A stretch of DNA of 64,000 bases from CAXNKG01 sp964202965 (GTDB lineage: Bacteria; Acidobacteriota; Vicinamibacteria; Vicinamibacterales; UBA2999). How positions within the stretch are numbered: position 1 is the first letter of the stretch; every line of letters begins with the position of its first letter. Both the position numbers and the translations under genes were made by a program. The notes beneath the pieces were generated by a model that did no database searches, was not told where the DNA came from, and saw nothing but the letters and a program-made list of their open reading frames with translations. The stretch lies in contig CAXNKG010000004.1 of assembly GCA_964202965.1 (NCBI GenBank), forward strand, positions 62,001 through 126,000. Direction: 5' to 3'. Of the stretch, positions 34,516 to 42,907 are shown one piece after another.

Positions 34516-35748
34516 ATGTTGCGGTTTCTGACAGCTGGCGAGTCGCACGGACAGGCGCTGGTCGTCACGGTCGACGGGATGCCGGCTGGCCTGCAGCTCG
34601 ACATCGACGCCCTGAACGCGCAGCTTCGCCGCCGCCAGGGTGGATACGGGCGCGGCCGGCGCATGGCGATCGAAAGCGACCGCGCCGAGGTGCTGGCCGG
34701 TGTCCGCCACGGCCGCACGACCGGCGCGCCCATCGCGCTCCTCATCCGGAACCGCGACTGGGTCAACTGGCAACAGACGATGTACGTCGAAGCCGAGATG
34801 CCTGAAGGGGCGACCGGCGCGAGGCGCGCCGATGTGACGCGCCCCCGGCCGGGACACGCGGACCTGGCCGGCGTCATCAAGTACGGCCACGACGATGTGC
34901 GCGACGTCCTCGAGCGCGCCAGCGCCCGCGAGACAGCCGCGCGCGTCGCCGCTGGCAGCCTGGCACGGCAGCTGCTCGGGCAGTTCGGCATCCGGATCGC
35001 GAGCCACGTGTCGGTCATCGGCGACGTGATGATTCCCGCGGACCGCGCGGTCTCCCATGCGGAGGCCGAGGCGATCCCCGAAGACGCGCCGCTTCGCTGC
35101 ATCGACCCCGACGTGCAGCAGCGAATGATCGCCGCGATCGATCGCGCGCGCGACGCGGGCGACACCCTCGGCGGCGCCTTCGAGGTGATCGCGACCGGCG
35201 TGCCGCCCGGACTCGGCTCCTACGTGCAGTGGGACCGCAAGCTGGACGGACGCCTCGGGCAGGCCTTGATGTGCATCCACGCCATCAAAGCGGTCGGCAT
35301 CGGCATCGGCCCGGAGGCGGCCATCCGCCCCGGTTCGCGCGTGCATGACGAAATCCTTCCCCCGCGCGACAGCGATTCTGAAAGCGGCGGCTCAGGCGGC
35401 GGGCTGCCCGTGCGTCCGACCAACAACGCCGGCGGCCTCGAGGGAGGCGTCACCAACGGCGAAGATGTTCGGGTGTTCGGGTTCATGAAGCCGATCTCCA
35501 CGCTGATGAAGCCGCTGCGATCCGTCGACCTGGCGAACATGACCGAATCGCCTGCGGCCATCGAGCGCAGCGATGTGTGCGCGGTGCCCGCCGCCGCTGT
35601 CGTCGGCGAGGCGATGGTGGCCTTCGTGCTCGCGGACGCGTTCCTGGAAAAATTCGGCTGCGATTCGGTGGACGAGATCCAGCGCCATTACGATGCCACC
35701 GCCGAGCAGGTGCGCCGCCGTTTCGCAACGCGCGGCACGCCCGCATGA
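34516..35748 (+). CDS. aroC: Chorismate synthase
   Basis: AroC makes chorismate from EPSP with reduced FMN and thus feeds the trp and tyr branches encoded at the left of the window. The 410-residue protein begins MLRFLTAGESHGQALV and contains RRRQGGYGRGRRM, TRPRPGHADLAGVIKYG, ERASARETAARVAAG and GGLEGGVTNGEDV, all family signatures. TAAAAT at 34501-34506 could be a -10 box but no -35 is convincing. It heads the plus-strand run aroC-def-fmt-rsmB; its TGA overlaps the def ATG. Confidence 0.97.
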   Translation: MLRFLTAGESHGQALVVTVDGMPAGLQLDIDALNAQLRRRQGGYGRGRRMAIESDRAEVLAGVRHGRTTGAPIALLIRNRDWVNWQQTMYVEAEMPEGATGARRADVTRPRPGHADLAGVIKYGHDDVRDVLERASARETAARVAAGSLARQLLGQFGIRIASHVSVIGDVMIPADRAVSHAEAEAIPEDAPLRCIDPDVQQRMIAAIDRARDAGDTLGGAFEVIATGVPPGLGSYVQWDRKLDGRLGQALMCIHAIKAVGIGIGPEAAIRPGSRVHDEILPPRDSDSESGGSGGGLPVRPTNNAGGLEGGVTNGEDVRVFGFMKPISTLMKPLRSVDLANMTESPAAIERSDVCAVPAAAVVGEAMVAFVLADAFLEKFGCDSVDEIQRHYDATAEQVRRRFATRGTPA

Positions 35749-36254
35749 TCCGGCCGATTCTCCGGTACGGGGACTCCCCGCTTCACGATCCGGCCGCGCC
35801 GGTGGCCGACATCACCGCCGACATCCAGCAGCTGATCGACGACATGATCGACACGATGTACGCGGCGCCGGGCATCGGGCTGGCTGCACCGCAGGTCGGC
35901 GTACCGCTGCGGGTGTTCGTCGCCGACATCTCAGCGGGGCACAACCCGGCTGAGCTGCTGGCCTTCATCAACCCCGAATTCGTCGAACATACCGGCACGC
36001 AGCGGGAGGAGGAAGGCTGCCTCAGCGTCCCGGGCTTCAATGCCACCGTGACACGGCCGACGCGCGCAGTCCTCAAGGGCCTGACCCGCGACGGCCGCGA
36101 GCAGACCGTGGAGGCGGCGGGGCTCCTGGCCCGCTGCTTCGCGCACGAAATGGACCATCTCGACGGGCGGCTGTTCGTCCACCACCTGCACGGTCTGCAG
36201 CGCGACCTGATCGTCAGGAAGATCAGGAAACTGTCGCGCGACGGCAAATGGTAG
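35745..36254 (+). CDS. def: Peptide deformylase
   Basis: Def removes the N-formyl group from nascent proteins. The 169-residue metalloenzyme shows the three motifs GIGLAAPQVG, EEGCLSVPGF (Cys ligand) and HEMDHLDG (two His ligands and catalytic Glu). The ATG at 35745 overlaps the aroC stop (ATGA). A longer frame reaching back to 35577 is antisense-like overlap with aroC. It sits next to fmt, which adds the formyl group to initiator tRNA. Confidence 0.97.
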   Translation: MIRPILRYGDSPLHDPAAPVADITADIQQLIDDMIDTMYAAPGIGLAAPQVGVPLRVFVADISAGHNPAELLAFINPEFVEHTGTQREEEGCLSVPGFNATVTRPTRAVLKGLTRDGREQTVEAAGLLARCFAHEMDHLDGRLFVHHLHGLQRDLIVRKIRKLSRDGKW

Positions 36255-37198
36255 CCCCGCTGCGCATCGTCTTTTTCGGCACGCCCGCGTTTGCGGTGCC
36301 GACGCTGGAGGCGCTGCTGGCGTCGCGCCACCCGGTCGTCGGCGTCGTCACGCAGCCCGACCGGCCGCGCGGGCGCGGACGGCGCGTGTCGGACTCGCCC
36401 GTCAAGGCGGTGGCCGCTGCGGCGCGCCTCCCTGTCATTCAGCCGGACCGGCTGCGGGACCCGGCCGTGCTCGATACGCTGCGCGCATGGCGCCCGGACC
36501 TGGGCGTGGTGGCCGCCTACGGCAAATTGATTCCCGAGGACGTATTGAGCCTCCCCCGCCACGGGATGATCAACGTGCATGCGTCGCTCCTTCCGAAGTA
36601 TCGCGGCGCGGCGCCGATACACCGCGCCGTCATCGACGGCGAAGCGGAGACAGGCGTGACCATCATGCGGGTCGAGAAGGCGCTCGATGCCGGCCCGATG
36701 CTGGCAACAGCTCGACGCCCAATCGGCCCGAACGACACGAGCGACGGTATCGAGCCGGACCTCGCCCGCCTCGGCGCCGTGCTGCTCGTGGACGTGGTCG
36801 AGCAGATTGCTGCGGGCACCGTGCAGCAGGAGCTCCAGGATTCGACGTTGAGCAGCCATGCGCCGAAGCTGACCAAGGAAGAGGGCCTGATCGACTGGAC
36901 CCTTCCCGCGCCGTCCATCCACAATCGCGTGCGCGGACTCTACCCGTGGCCGCATGCGTACACGTACCTCGACGGCACGCGCATCATCGTCCTCGAGACC
37001 CGCGTCGAACAGGCGATCGCGGGCGCTCCGGCGGGAACCGTGACGGACGTCACACGCGACGCCATTCACGTGGCGACCGGACATCACGGGCGCGTGGCCA
37101 TCACGCGCCTGCAGCTCGAGGGAGGCCGGCCGCTGACCGTTCGCGAGTTCCTCGCCGGTCACCCCGTACCCGCGGGCGCCGCGTTCTCGAACGCGTAA
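36248..37198 (+). CDS. fmt: Methionyl-tRNA formyltransferase
   Basis: Fmt transfers formyl from 10-formyl-tetrahydrofolate to Met-tRNA. The 316-residue protein has LRIVFFGTPAFAVPTLEAL, VVTQPDRPRGRGR, INVHASLLPKYRGAAPIHRAVIDG (catalytic Asn and His, SLLP motif), TGVTIMRVEKALDAGPML and the C-terminal domain. Its ATG lies inside the last codons of def (7-nt overlap). Its TAA overlaps the rsmB ATG. Confidence 0.97.
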   Translation: MVAPLRIVFFGTPAFAVPTLEALLASRHPVVGVVTQPDRPRGRGRRVSDSPVKAVAAAARLPVIQPDRLRDPAVLDTLRAWRPDLGVVAAYGKLIPEDVLSLPRHGMINVHASLLPKYRGAAPIHRAVIDGEAETGVTIMRVEKALDAGPMLATARRPIGPNDTSDGIEPDLARLGAVLLVDVVEQIAAGTVQQELQDSTLSSHAPKLTKEEGLIDWTLPAPSIHNRVRGLYPWPHAYTYLDGTRIIVLETRVEQAIAGAPAGTVTDVTRDAIHVATGHHGRVAITRLQLEGGRPLTVREFLAGHPVPAGAAFSNA

Positions 37199-38559
37199 TG
37201 CCTGCGCCGGCCCGAATCGCGGCGTTCCAGGCGCTGCGGGCCATCGCCACCGGGCGCGCCGACCTGCCGGCTGCACTGGCGGCGAGCCGGGACCCGCTGC
37301 ACGACGAACGCGACCGCGCACTGGCCGGGGACATCGTCACCGGCACGCTCCGGTGGCGACGTGCGGCCGACCACCTGATCGTGCACTTCGCCGGGCGTCC
37401 GGCCGACAGGATCGATCCCGCCGTCCTGGAGATCCTCCGCCTCAGCGTGTATCAACTGCTGCATCTCGATCGCGTGCCTGCGTCGGCGGTCGTGGACGAT
37501 GCCGTGGATCTGTCGCGGTTCGCGCGACAGTCCCATGCCTCAGGATTCGTCAACGCCGTCTTGCGGTCGCTGCTCCGTGAGCGCCATCGGCTGCCGCTTC
37601 CTCCGCGCCCGGAGTCCGCCGCCGATCCCGCCGCGGCGCTCGCGTACCTGGGGATTACGCATTCACATCCCGAGTGGCTCGTACGCCGCTGGCTCGGCCG
37701 TCACGGATTCGACGCCGTTGAACGCTGGGTGCGCTTCAACAACGCCGTGCCGTCGCTGGCACTCCGGGCAAACACATTAAGAACGGACAGGCTGACGCTG
37801 GCCGCCGCGCTCCGTACCGACGGCATCGAGACCGACCCGACGGGCTACGCGCCCGACGGCCTGATCGTGTCGTCTGGCAACCCGATGCGCCTCACCAAGG
37901 ACGGTTCGTTTTTCGTCCAGGACGAGGCGTCACAGCTCGTGCCGCTGACCGTGGACGCGAGACCAGGGGAGCGCATCCTTGACCTGTGCGCGTCGCCAGG
38001 GGGCAAGACGATGGTGCTGGCAGGGACGATGCGCGACACCGGCCTCATCGTCGCATCCGACATTCGCGCACGACGCATGAAGCTCCTCCGCGCGACGGTT
38101 GCGGCCTCCGGGACCCGGTCGATCCGCGTGGTGCACATTCCCTCGTCTGGACCGCTGCCGTTTCAGTCAGCCTTCGACCGCGTCCTCATCGACGTGCCCT
38201 GCTCGGGGCTCGGGACGATCCGGCGCGATCCGGATATCCGGTGGCGGAGGCACGAAGGCGACCTCGGCACTCTTGCCACGCAGCAGCTCACGCTGCTGGG
38301 TCGGGCCGCCGACCTGGTCCGCCCGGGCGGACGAGTCGTATACGCGACCTGCTCGAGTGAACCGGAGGAGAACGAGGCGGTCGTCGGTGCCTTTCTTGCC
38401 CGACGCCGGGACTTTACACTCGTCGACCTCCGATCCGACAGGACGGCACCGCTCGCGCCGCTCCTCGACGACAGGGGCATGCTTCGCACGCTCCCCTTCG
38501 CGCACGGCCTGGAGGCGTTCTTTGCCGCCGCGATCGTGCGTGGTACGATCTCCACCTAG
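37198..38559 (+). CDS. rsmB: 16S rRNA m5C967 methyltransferase
   Basis: RsmB methylates C967 of 16S rRNA using S-adenosylmethionine. The 453-residue protein has an N-terminal NusB-like RNA-binding domain (about 1-140, ARIAAFQALRAIATG ... VDDAVDLSRFA ... GFVNAVLR) and a Rossmann methyltransferase domain with LDLCASPGGKT, VLIDVPCSGLGTIRRDPDIRW (PCS Cys) and YATCSSEPEENE (TCS Cys). The ATG at 37198 forms a TAATG overlap with fmt. The far longer upstream frame is a shadow of fmt. Confidence 0.95.
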   Translation: MPAPARIAAFQALRAIATGRADLPAALAASRDPLHDERDRALAGDIVTGTLRWRRAADHLIVHFAGRPADRIDPAVLEILRLSVYQLLHLDRVPASAVVDDAVDLSRFARQSHASGFVNAVLRSLLRERHRLPLPPRPESAADPAAALAYLGITHSHPEWLVRRWLGRHGFDAVERWVRFNNAVPSLALRANTLRTDRLTLAAALRTDGIETDPTGYAPDGLIVSSGNPMRLTKDGSFFVQDEASQLVPLTVDARPGERILDLCASPGGKTMVLAGTMRDTGLIVASDIRARRMKLLRATVAASGTRSIRVVHIPSSGPLPFQSAFDRVLIDVPCSGLGTIRRDPDIRWRRHEGDLGTLATQQLTLLGRAADLVRPGGRVVYATCSSEPEENEAVVGAFLARRRDFTLVDLRSDRTAPLAPLLDDRGMLRTLPFAHGLEAFFAAAIVRGTIST

Positions 38560-39285
38560 ATGACGCCTCTCAGCGCACGTGTCTGGACCGTGGGCAAGGT
38601 CGTGCTGCTGGTCGGCGCGCTGGCGACCACCTACGTGCTGTTTGCGCTGATTGGCATGCGCGCGGCGCTGCGGACGCGCGAAGTGCAGGTGCCGAACCTC
38701 GTGGGCGTCAGGGTCGAGGAGGCCACCGAGCGGCTGGCCGAGGTCGGCCTGGCGCTCCGCCTGGACCCGAACCCGCGCGCCGACGACAAGATGCCCGCCG
38801 GCACCATCCTCCAGCAGGACCCGGTCGCGGGTGCGCAGGCGCGGCGGCAGCGGACGATCCGCGCGTGGGTGAGCGCGGGGGCGCGGACGGTCACCGTTCC
38901 CGCCCTGGTGGGCCAGAGCGAGCGGACCGCACGGATGCGGCTGGGCGAGGACGGCCTGGACATCGCCGGCGTCTCGGAGTTTCGCTCACCCGACTACCCC
39001 GCCGACGCGATCGTGGCGCAGGACCCGGCGCCCGATGCACGCGCGCCGCAGGTGTCCCTCCTGTTGAATCGCGGCGAGGAAGCCGCCACGTATGTGATGC
39101 CGGATCTGATCGGCACCAACGGCGAGCGCGCCGCCGAAGCGCTGCGTGGACGAGGCTTCCGCGTGAGCATCGTCGGTTCACAGCCCTACCCGGGTGTACC
39201 CGCCGGCACCGTGGTCCGGCAGCAGCCCGCGGGGGGCTTCCGCGTCGCACCGTCGGATTCCATTTCCCTCGAGGTGAGCCGATGA
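38560..39285 (+). CDS. Membrane-anchored protein with three PASTA domains
   Basis: The 241-residue protein has a short cytoplasmic tail, one membrane helix (about 14-34) and three PASTA repeats (about 43-105, 110-172, 178-241), e.g. VQVPNLVGVRVEEATERLAEVGL, VTVPALVGQSERTARMRLGEDGL and YVMPDLIGTNGERAAEALRGRGF. PASTA domains bind peptidoglycan fragments and usually form the outer part of PrkC/PknB kinases or penicillin-binding proteins. No kinase or transpeptidase domain is present here. It starts directly after the rsmB stop and overlaps rpe. In Firmicutes prkC lies in a comparable place between rsmB and rpe. Confidence 0.9.
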   Translation: MTPLSARVWTVGKVVLLVGALATTYVLFALIGMRAALRTREVQVPNLVGVRVEEATERLAEVGLALRLDPNPRADDKMPAGTILQQDPVAGAQARRQRTIRAWVSAGARTVTVPALVGQSERTARMRLGEDGLDIAGVSEFRSPDYPADAIVAQDPAPDARAPQVSLLLNRGEEAATYVMPDLIGTNGERAAEALRGRGFRVSIVGSQPYPGVPAGTVVRQQPAGGFRVAPSDSISLEVSR

Positions 39286-39965
39286 GCGGCGCGGTACAGA
39301 TTGCGCCATCCATTCTGTCGGCCAACTTCGCGGCGCTCGGGGCGGACATCGCCGCAATCGAACGGGGCGGCGCCGATCTGATCCACGTGGACGTGATGGA
39401 CGGCCACTTCGTCCCCAACATCACTATCGGTCCCCTGGTCGTGCGCGCCATCAGGCGCGTGGCGACCAGGCCGCTCGACGTCCATCTGATGATCGAGCAG
39501 CCGGAGCGGTATGTGGACGACTTCGTCGATGCCGGCGCCGCGATGCTGTCGGTGCACATCGAGGCGGCCCGGCACCTGCACCGCACGATCGCGCACATCA
39601 AGAGCCGCGGGATCAAGGCGGGCGCGGTGCTCAATCCGTCCACGCCGGCCACCGCACTCGAGGCGATCGCCGGCGACCTCGACTTCGTGCTCGTCATGTC
39701 GGTCAACCCGGGATTCGGCGGCCAGGCGTTCATCCCCCAGAGCCTCGACAAACTGCGGCGGGTCCGGGAGATCCTGACGCGGGCCGGATCCGCGGCGCCG
39801 ATTGAGATCGACGGCGGCATCGACGCCTCGAATGCCGCCGCCGTCGTGGCTGCGGGCGCGTCCATCCTGGTGGCGGGGAACGCCATCTTCGGGACGCCGG
39901 ACGCCGAAGCCGCGACGCGTGGGCTACGGGCGGCGTGCAGCTCCGCCGCCGGCTTGCGTGCATGA
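39282..39965 (+). CDS. rpe: Ribulose-phosphate 3-epimerase
   Basis: Rpe interconverts ribulose 5-phosphate and xylulose 5-phosphate in the pentose phosphate pathway. The 227-residue TIM barrel has IAPSILSANFAALG, IHVDVMDGHFVPNITIG, LDVHLMIEQPERY, VLVMSVNPGFGGQAFIP and IEIDGGIDASNA, with the metal-binding His and Asp residues. Its ATG at 39282 overlaps the PASTA gene stop (ATGA). The longer upstream frame is a shadow. Confidence 0.97.
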   Translation: MSGAVQIAPSILSANFAALGADIAAIERGGADLIHVDVMDGHFVPNITIGPLVVRAIRRVATRPLDVHLMIEQPERYVDDFVDAGAAMLSVHIEAARHLHRTIAHIKSRGIKAGAVLNPSTPATALEAIAGDLDFVLVMSVNPGFGGQAFIPQSLDKLRRVREILTRAGSAAPIEIDGGIDASNAAAVVAAGASILVAGNAIFGTPDAEAATRGLRAACSSAAGLRA

Positions 39966-40369
39966 CGCCCGACGCCGCGACTCGAACAACCCGCCTGCGC
40001 GTCCGTTATGCCGACACCGACCAGATGGGGGTCGTCTACTACGCCAACTACCTCGTCTGGTTCGAGGTCGGCCGCACGGAATGGCTGCGCCACACCGGGT
40101 GGAGCTACCGGGAGATGGAGGAAGATGGGGTGGCGCTGCCGGTGATCGAGGCGCACTGCGAGTACCGGCAGCCGCTGCGCTATGACGACGAGGTGGAGAT
40201 TGCGACGAGGGCCGTCCTGGTGACGCCGGTGAGAATTCGGTTCGACTACGACGTCACCCGCGCCGGTGATGGAACGCTGTCGGCGCGCGGCCACACCGTT
40301 CATGCGGCGGTTGACGCGGCGGGCAAGCCCTGTCGCCTGCCCTCGCGCGTCCGGGAACTGCTCGCGTGA
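39962..40369 (+). CDS. Acyl-CoA thioesterase, YbgC/4HBT family
   Basis: The 135-residue hot-dog-fold protein shows RYADTDQMGVVYYANYLVWFEVGRTEWLR, the 4-hydroxybenzoyl-CoA thioesterase signature with the catalytic Asp, and EAHCEYRQPLRYDDEVEI. It hydrolyses acyl-CoA thioesters; YbgC-type members are often linked to Tol-Pal and phospholipid metabolism. The ATG at 39962 overlaps the rpe stop (ATGA). Its TGA overlaps the GTG start of the epimerase gene. Confidence 0.9.
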   Translation: MTPDAATRTTRLRVRYADTDQMGVVYYANYLVWFEVGRTEWLRHTGWSYREMEEDGVALPVIEAHCEYRQPLRYDDEVEIATRAVLVTPVRIRFDYDVTRAGDGTLSARGHTVHAAVDAAGKPCRLPSRVRELLA

Positions 40370-41310
40370 AGGCACTCGTGACCGGCGCCGCCGGCTTCAT
40401 CGGGTCGACCTTGTCCGAACGGTTGATCGAGTCGGGCGCCACGGTGACCGGGATCGATTGCATGACGGACTACTATCCCCGGCCCCTCAAGGAGCGGAAC
40501 CTCTCCGGCCTGCGAAAGGCCCCGGGGTTCACGTTCGTCGAGCAGGCGATTGCGGATGCGGATCTCGATGCGCTCCTGCGGGGGGTGACGCACGTGTTCC
40601 ACCTGGCGGCCCAGGCCGGCGTGCGGAAAAGCTGGGGACGGGACTTCCGCGTCTATACAGTGAACAACGTGGACGCCACCCAGCTGCTGCTCGAGGCCTC
40701 CGTCGGCAAGCCGATTGAGCGATTCGTCTACGCGTCGAGTTCCTCGGTCTACGGCGACGAGGTCGAGATCCCGATGCGCGAGGATGCGCGGCCGCAGCCC
40801 GTATCGCCGTATGGCGTGACAAAGCTCGCCGCGGAGCAACTCTGCTACCTGTACCACGTGAACCACAGCGTGCCGACGGTGTCGCTGCGCTACTTCACGG
40901 TATACGGGCCGCGGCAGCGCCCCGACATGGGCTTCAGCCGCTTCTTCCACGCCGTGCGTCTGGACGAGCCGGTCACGATGTTCGGCGACGGCCGCCAGAC
41001 CCGCGACTTCACGTTTGTGGCGGACGCGGTGGCCGCGACGGTCAGTGCGGCGACACGAGGCAAGCCAGGCGGTGTCTACAATATCGGGGGCGGGTCGCGG
41101 GTCGAGCTGCTGGACGTGTTCGAGCTGATCAGGCTGATCACCGGGCGCCCTCTCAGGATCGAGCGGCACGACGCGCAGCGCGGCGACATGCGCGACACGT
41201 ACGCCGATACCACGCGCGCCCGCACGGATTTCGGGTTCGCGCCGTCCGTGACCCTCGAACAGGGGCTGCGCGCGCAGCACGAATGGATGACACACGTTGA
41301 TGCGAAATAG
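40366..41310 (+). CDS. NAD-dependent sugar-nucleotide epimerase/dehydratase
   Basis: This 314-residue extended short-chain dehydrogenase has the N-terminal motif TGAAGFIG (about 6-13), VFHLAAQAGVRKSWG, the Ser in YASSSSVYG, the catalytic YGVTK (Tyr and Lys) and RYFTVYGPRQRPDM. It resembles UDP-glucuronate or UDP-glucose 4-epimerases, acting in surface polysaccharide precursor synthesis. The exact substrate cannot be told. It starts at GTG 40366, overlapping the thioesterase stop (GTGA). Confidence 0.9.
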   Translation: MKALVTGAAGFIGSTLSERLIESGATVTGIDCMTDYYPRPLKERNLSGLRKAPGFTFVEQAIADADLDALLRGVTHVFHLAAQAGVRKSWGRDFRVYTVNNVDATQLLLEASVGKPIERFVYASSSSVYGDEVEIPMREDARPQPVSPYGVTKLAAEQLCYLYHVNHSVPTVSLRYFTVYGPRQRPDMGFSRFFHAVRLDEPVTMFGDGRQTRDFTFVADAVAATVSAATRGKPGGVYNIGGGSRVELLDVFELIRLITGRPLRIERHDAQRGDMRDTYADTTRARTDFGFAPSVTLEQGLRAQHEWMTHVDAK

Positions 41311-42073
41311 CCTGCGGTTCGTCCTGGTCCTGGTGGCGATGGCGCTTGTGTCGGCATGCGGCGCGCGCCAGGAACCGGTGCCGGCCAACGCCGCCCAGCC
41401 GGATCGCTTCCTCTTCGAACGCGGGACCGCGTCCCTCAAGGAAGAGCAATGGGCGAACGCCCGGACCTACTTCCAGCAGATCGTCGACGGATACCCGCAG
41501 AGTCCCGTCCGGCCCGATGCGAAGCTTGGCCTCGGCGACGCCTACCTCGGCGAGAACACGGCCGAATCGCTGGTCTCGGCCGCCAACGAGTTCCGTGAGT
41601 TTCTGAGCTTCTATCCGACGAGCCCCCGCTCCGACTACGCGCAGTACAGGCTCGCCATGACGCACGTCGTGCAGATGCGCGCTGCCGACCGCGATCAGAC
41701 CGCGACCAGGGCCGCGCTCACCGAATTCGACGTGTTCTTCCAGAAGTTTCCGAACAGCTCGCTGATCCCGGATGTGAAGCAGCAGTGGCGCATCGCGCGC
41801 GACCGCCTCAGCGAGTCGTCCTACCGCGTGGGCCTGACCTACTTCCGGCTCCGCTGGTACCCCGGCGCCATCGAGCGGTTCCGGGAAGTCCTCAAGGACG
41901 ACGCCGGATACACCGGCAGGGACGCGGTGTACTTCTATCTGGCGGAGTCACTGGCAAGGACCGATAAGACACCAGAAGCCATTCCGTATTTCGAGCGGAT
42001 CCTCGGCGAGTTCGACACGAGCGAGTTCCTCGAAGACACGAAGGAACGGCTGCAACAGCTGAAGGTGCAATAA
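41300..42073 (+). CDS. bamD: BamD-like outer-membrane assembly lipoprotein
   Basis: The ~257-residue lipoprotein (lipobox VSAC near residue 20) has TPR repeats in the BamD/YfiO pattern: LFERGTASLKEEQWANARTYFQQIVDGYPQS, AANEFREFLSFYPTSPRSDYAQYRLAMTH and LTEFDVFFQKFPNSSLIPD. BamD works with BamA in inserting beta-barrel proteins. The ATG at 41300 is used rather than the TTG at 41297. The start lies within the end of the epimerase gene. A YbgF/CpoB-like protein is a less likely alternative. Confidence 0.8.
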   Translation: MRNSLRFVLVLVAMALVSACGARQEPVPANAAQPDRFLFERGTASLKEEQWANARTYFQQIVDGYPQSPVRPDAKLGLGDAYLGENTAESLVSAANEFREFLSFYPTSPRSDYAQYRLAMTHVVQMRAADRDQTATRAALTEFDVFFQKFPNSSLIPDVKQQWRIARDRLSESSYRVGLTYFRLRWYPGAIERFREVLKDDAGYTGRDAVYFYLAESLARTDKTPEAIPYFERILGEFDTSEFLEDTKERLQQLKVQ

Positions 42074-42079
42074 CTTGCC

Positions 42080-42835
42080 ATGAAATTCCGACTTGTGCCC
42101 GTCGTTGCACTCCTGGCCTGCGCCGCCCCTGCCCTGGCGCAGCGCGCCCCTGGGCGCGGCCCCGTGAACCTCCCCCCCGACGTGCTGTCGCAGGCCTGCG
42201 CGCCGACACTCGCCTTCGAGGTTCCCCCGGCGCCGCTGCGGGTGACCGGAAGCCAGGAAGCGGAGGTCCGCGTGACCATGGGCCCGGGCGACCTGGTGAC
42301 CATCAACGCTGGGTCCGACAACGGCATCGAGGTCGGGCAGCTGTATGTCGCGCGCCGCCAGATCCCGCTGGAAAAGCGCCCCGTCGGGCGCGATAACCCG
42401 ATCATCCTGCACACGGCCGGCTGGCTTCGCGTGTATGCGGTTGACGACCGGATGTCGCTGGCCACCATCGAGCACGCCTGCGACGCCGTACAGCTCAACG
42501 ACTATCTCGAACCGTTCGTCGTGCCCGCCGCTCCGGCGGCGCTGCCCGGCCGCCCACCCGCCCAGCGGAGCAACTACGGGCGCGTCCTGTCCGGCACGGA
42601 CAATCGGACGACGTTCGGCAAGGGTGAGTACGTGATGGTCGATCGCGGCAGCGACCACGGCGTGGCGCCCGGGGCGCAGTTCGTGGTCTATCGCGACAAG
42701 CTGGAGTCCGGGAACTTTCTCTTCGAGCTGGCCGACGCGGTGGCGGTCCATGTGCGCCCGGAAATCACGACACTCCGTGTCACGCGCGCGATCGACGGCG
42801 TGACGGTCGGCGACTACGTGGCGCTGCGGAAGTAG
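42080..42835 (+). CDS. Exported protein of unknown function with two related beta modules
   Basis: The 251-residue protein has a signal peptide (MKFRLVPVVALLACAAPALAQ). Two similar stretches are visible: GDLVTINAGSDNGIEVGQLYVARRQ (about 71-95) and GEYVMVDRGSDHGVAPGAQFVVYRD (about 182-206). Each is followed by strands ending in a phrase like VYAVDDRMSLATI / VTRAIDGVTVGDYV. This G-D-x-V-x-I-x-x-GSDxGV pattern resembles the FlgT C-terminal type module, but no flagellar gene is nearby. It follows bamD after 6 nt and may act at the outer membrane. Confidence 0.6.
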   Translation: MKFRLVPVVALLACAAPALAQRAPGRGPVNLPPDVLSQACAPTLAFEVPPAPLRVTGSQEAEVRVTMGPGDLVTINAGSDNGIEVGQLYVARRQIPLEKRPVGRDNPIILHTAGWLRVYAVDDRMSLATIEHACDAVQLNDYLEPFVVPAAPAALPGRPPAQRSNYGRVLSGTDNRTTFGKGEYVMVDRGSDHGVAPGAQFVVYRDKLESGNFLFELADAVAVHVRPEITTLRVTRAIDGVTVGDYVALRK

Positions 42836-42907
42836 CCACGAAGATCTCGCCACAAAGGACACAAAGGGGCTGTTTTCCTGACGCCCGTCGATCAACCGAT
42901 CTGATGC

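Noticed and set aside
36487..37197. 690-codon frame suggesting an N-terminally extended RsmB
   Set aside because: The first 237 codons lie in another frame of fmt and lack any domain; the ATG at 37198 forms a TAATG junction and begins the NusB-like domain.
42836..42907. Possible terminator between the convergent secreted-protein and kinase genes
   Set aside because: Only a short ACAAAGGAC repeat is visible; no stem with a U-tract was found.
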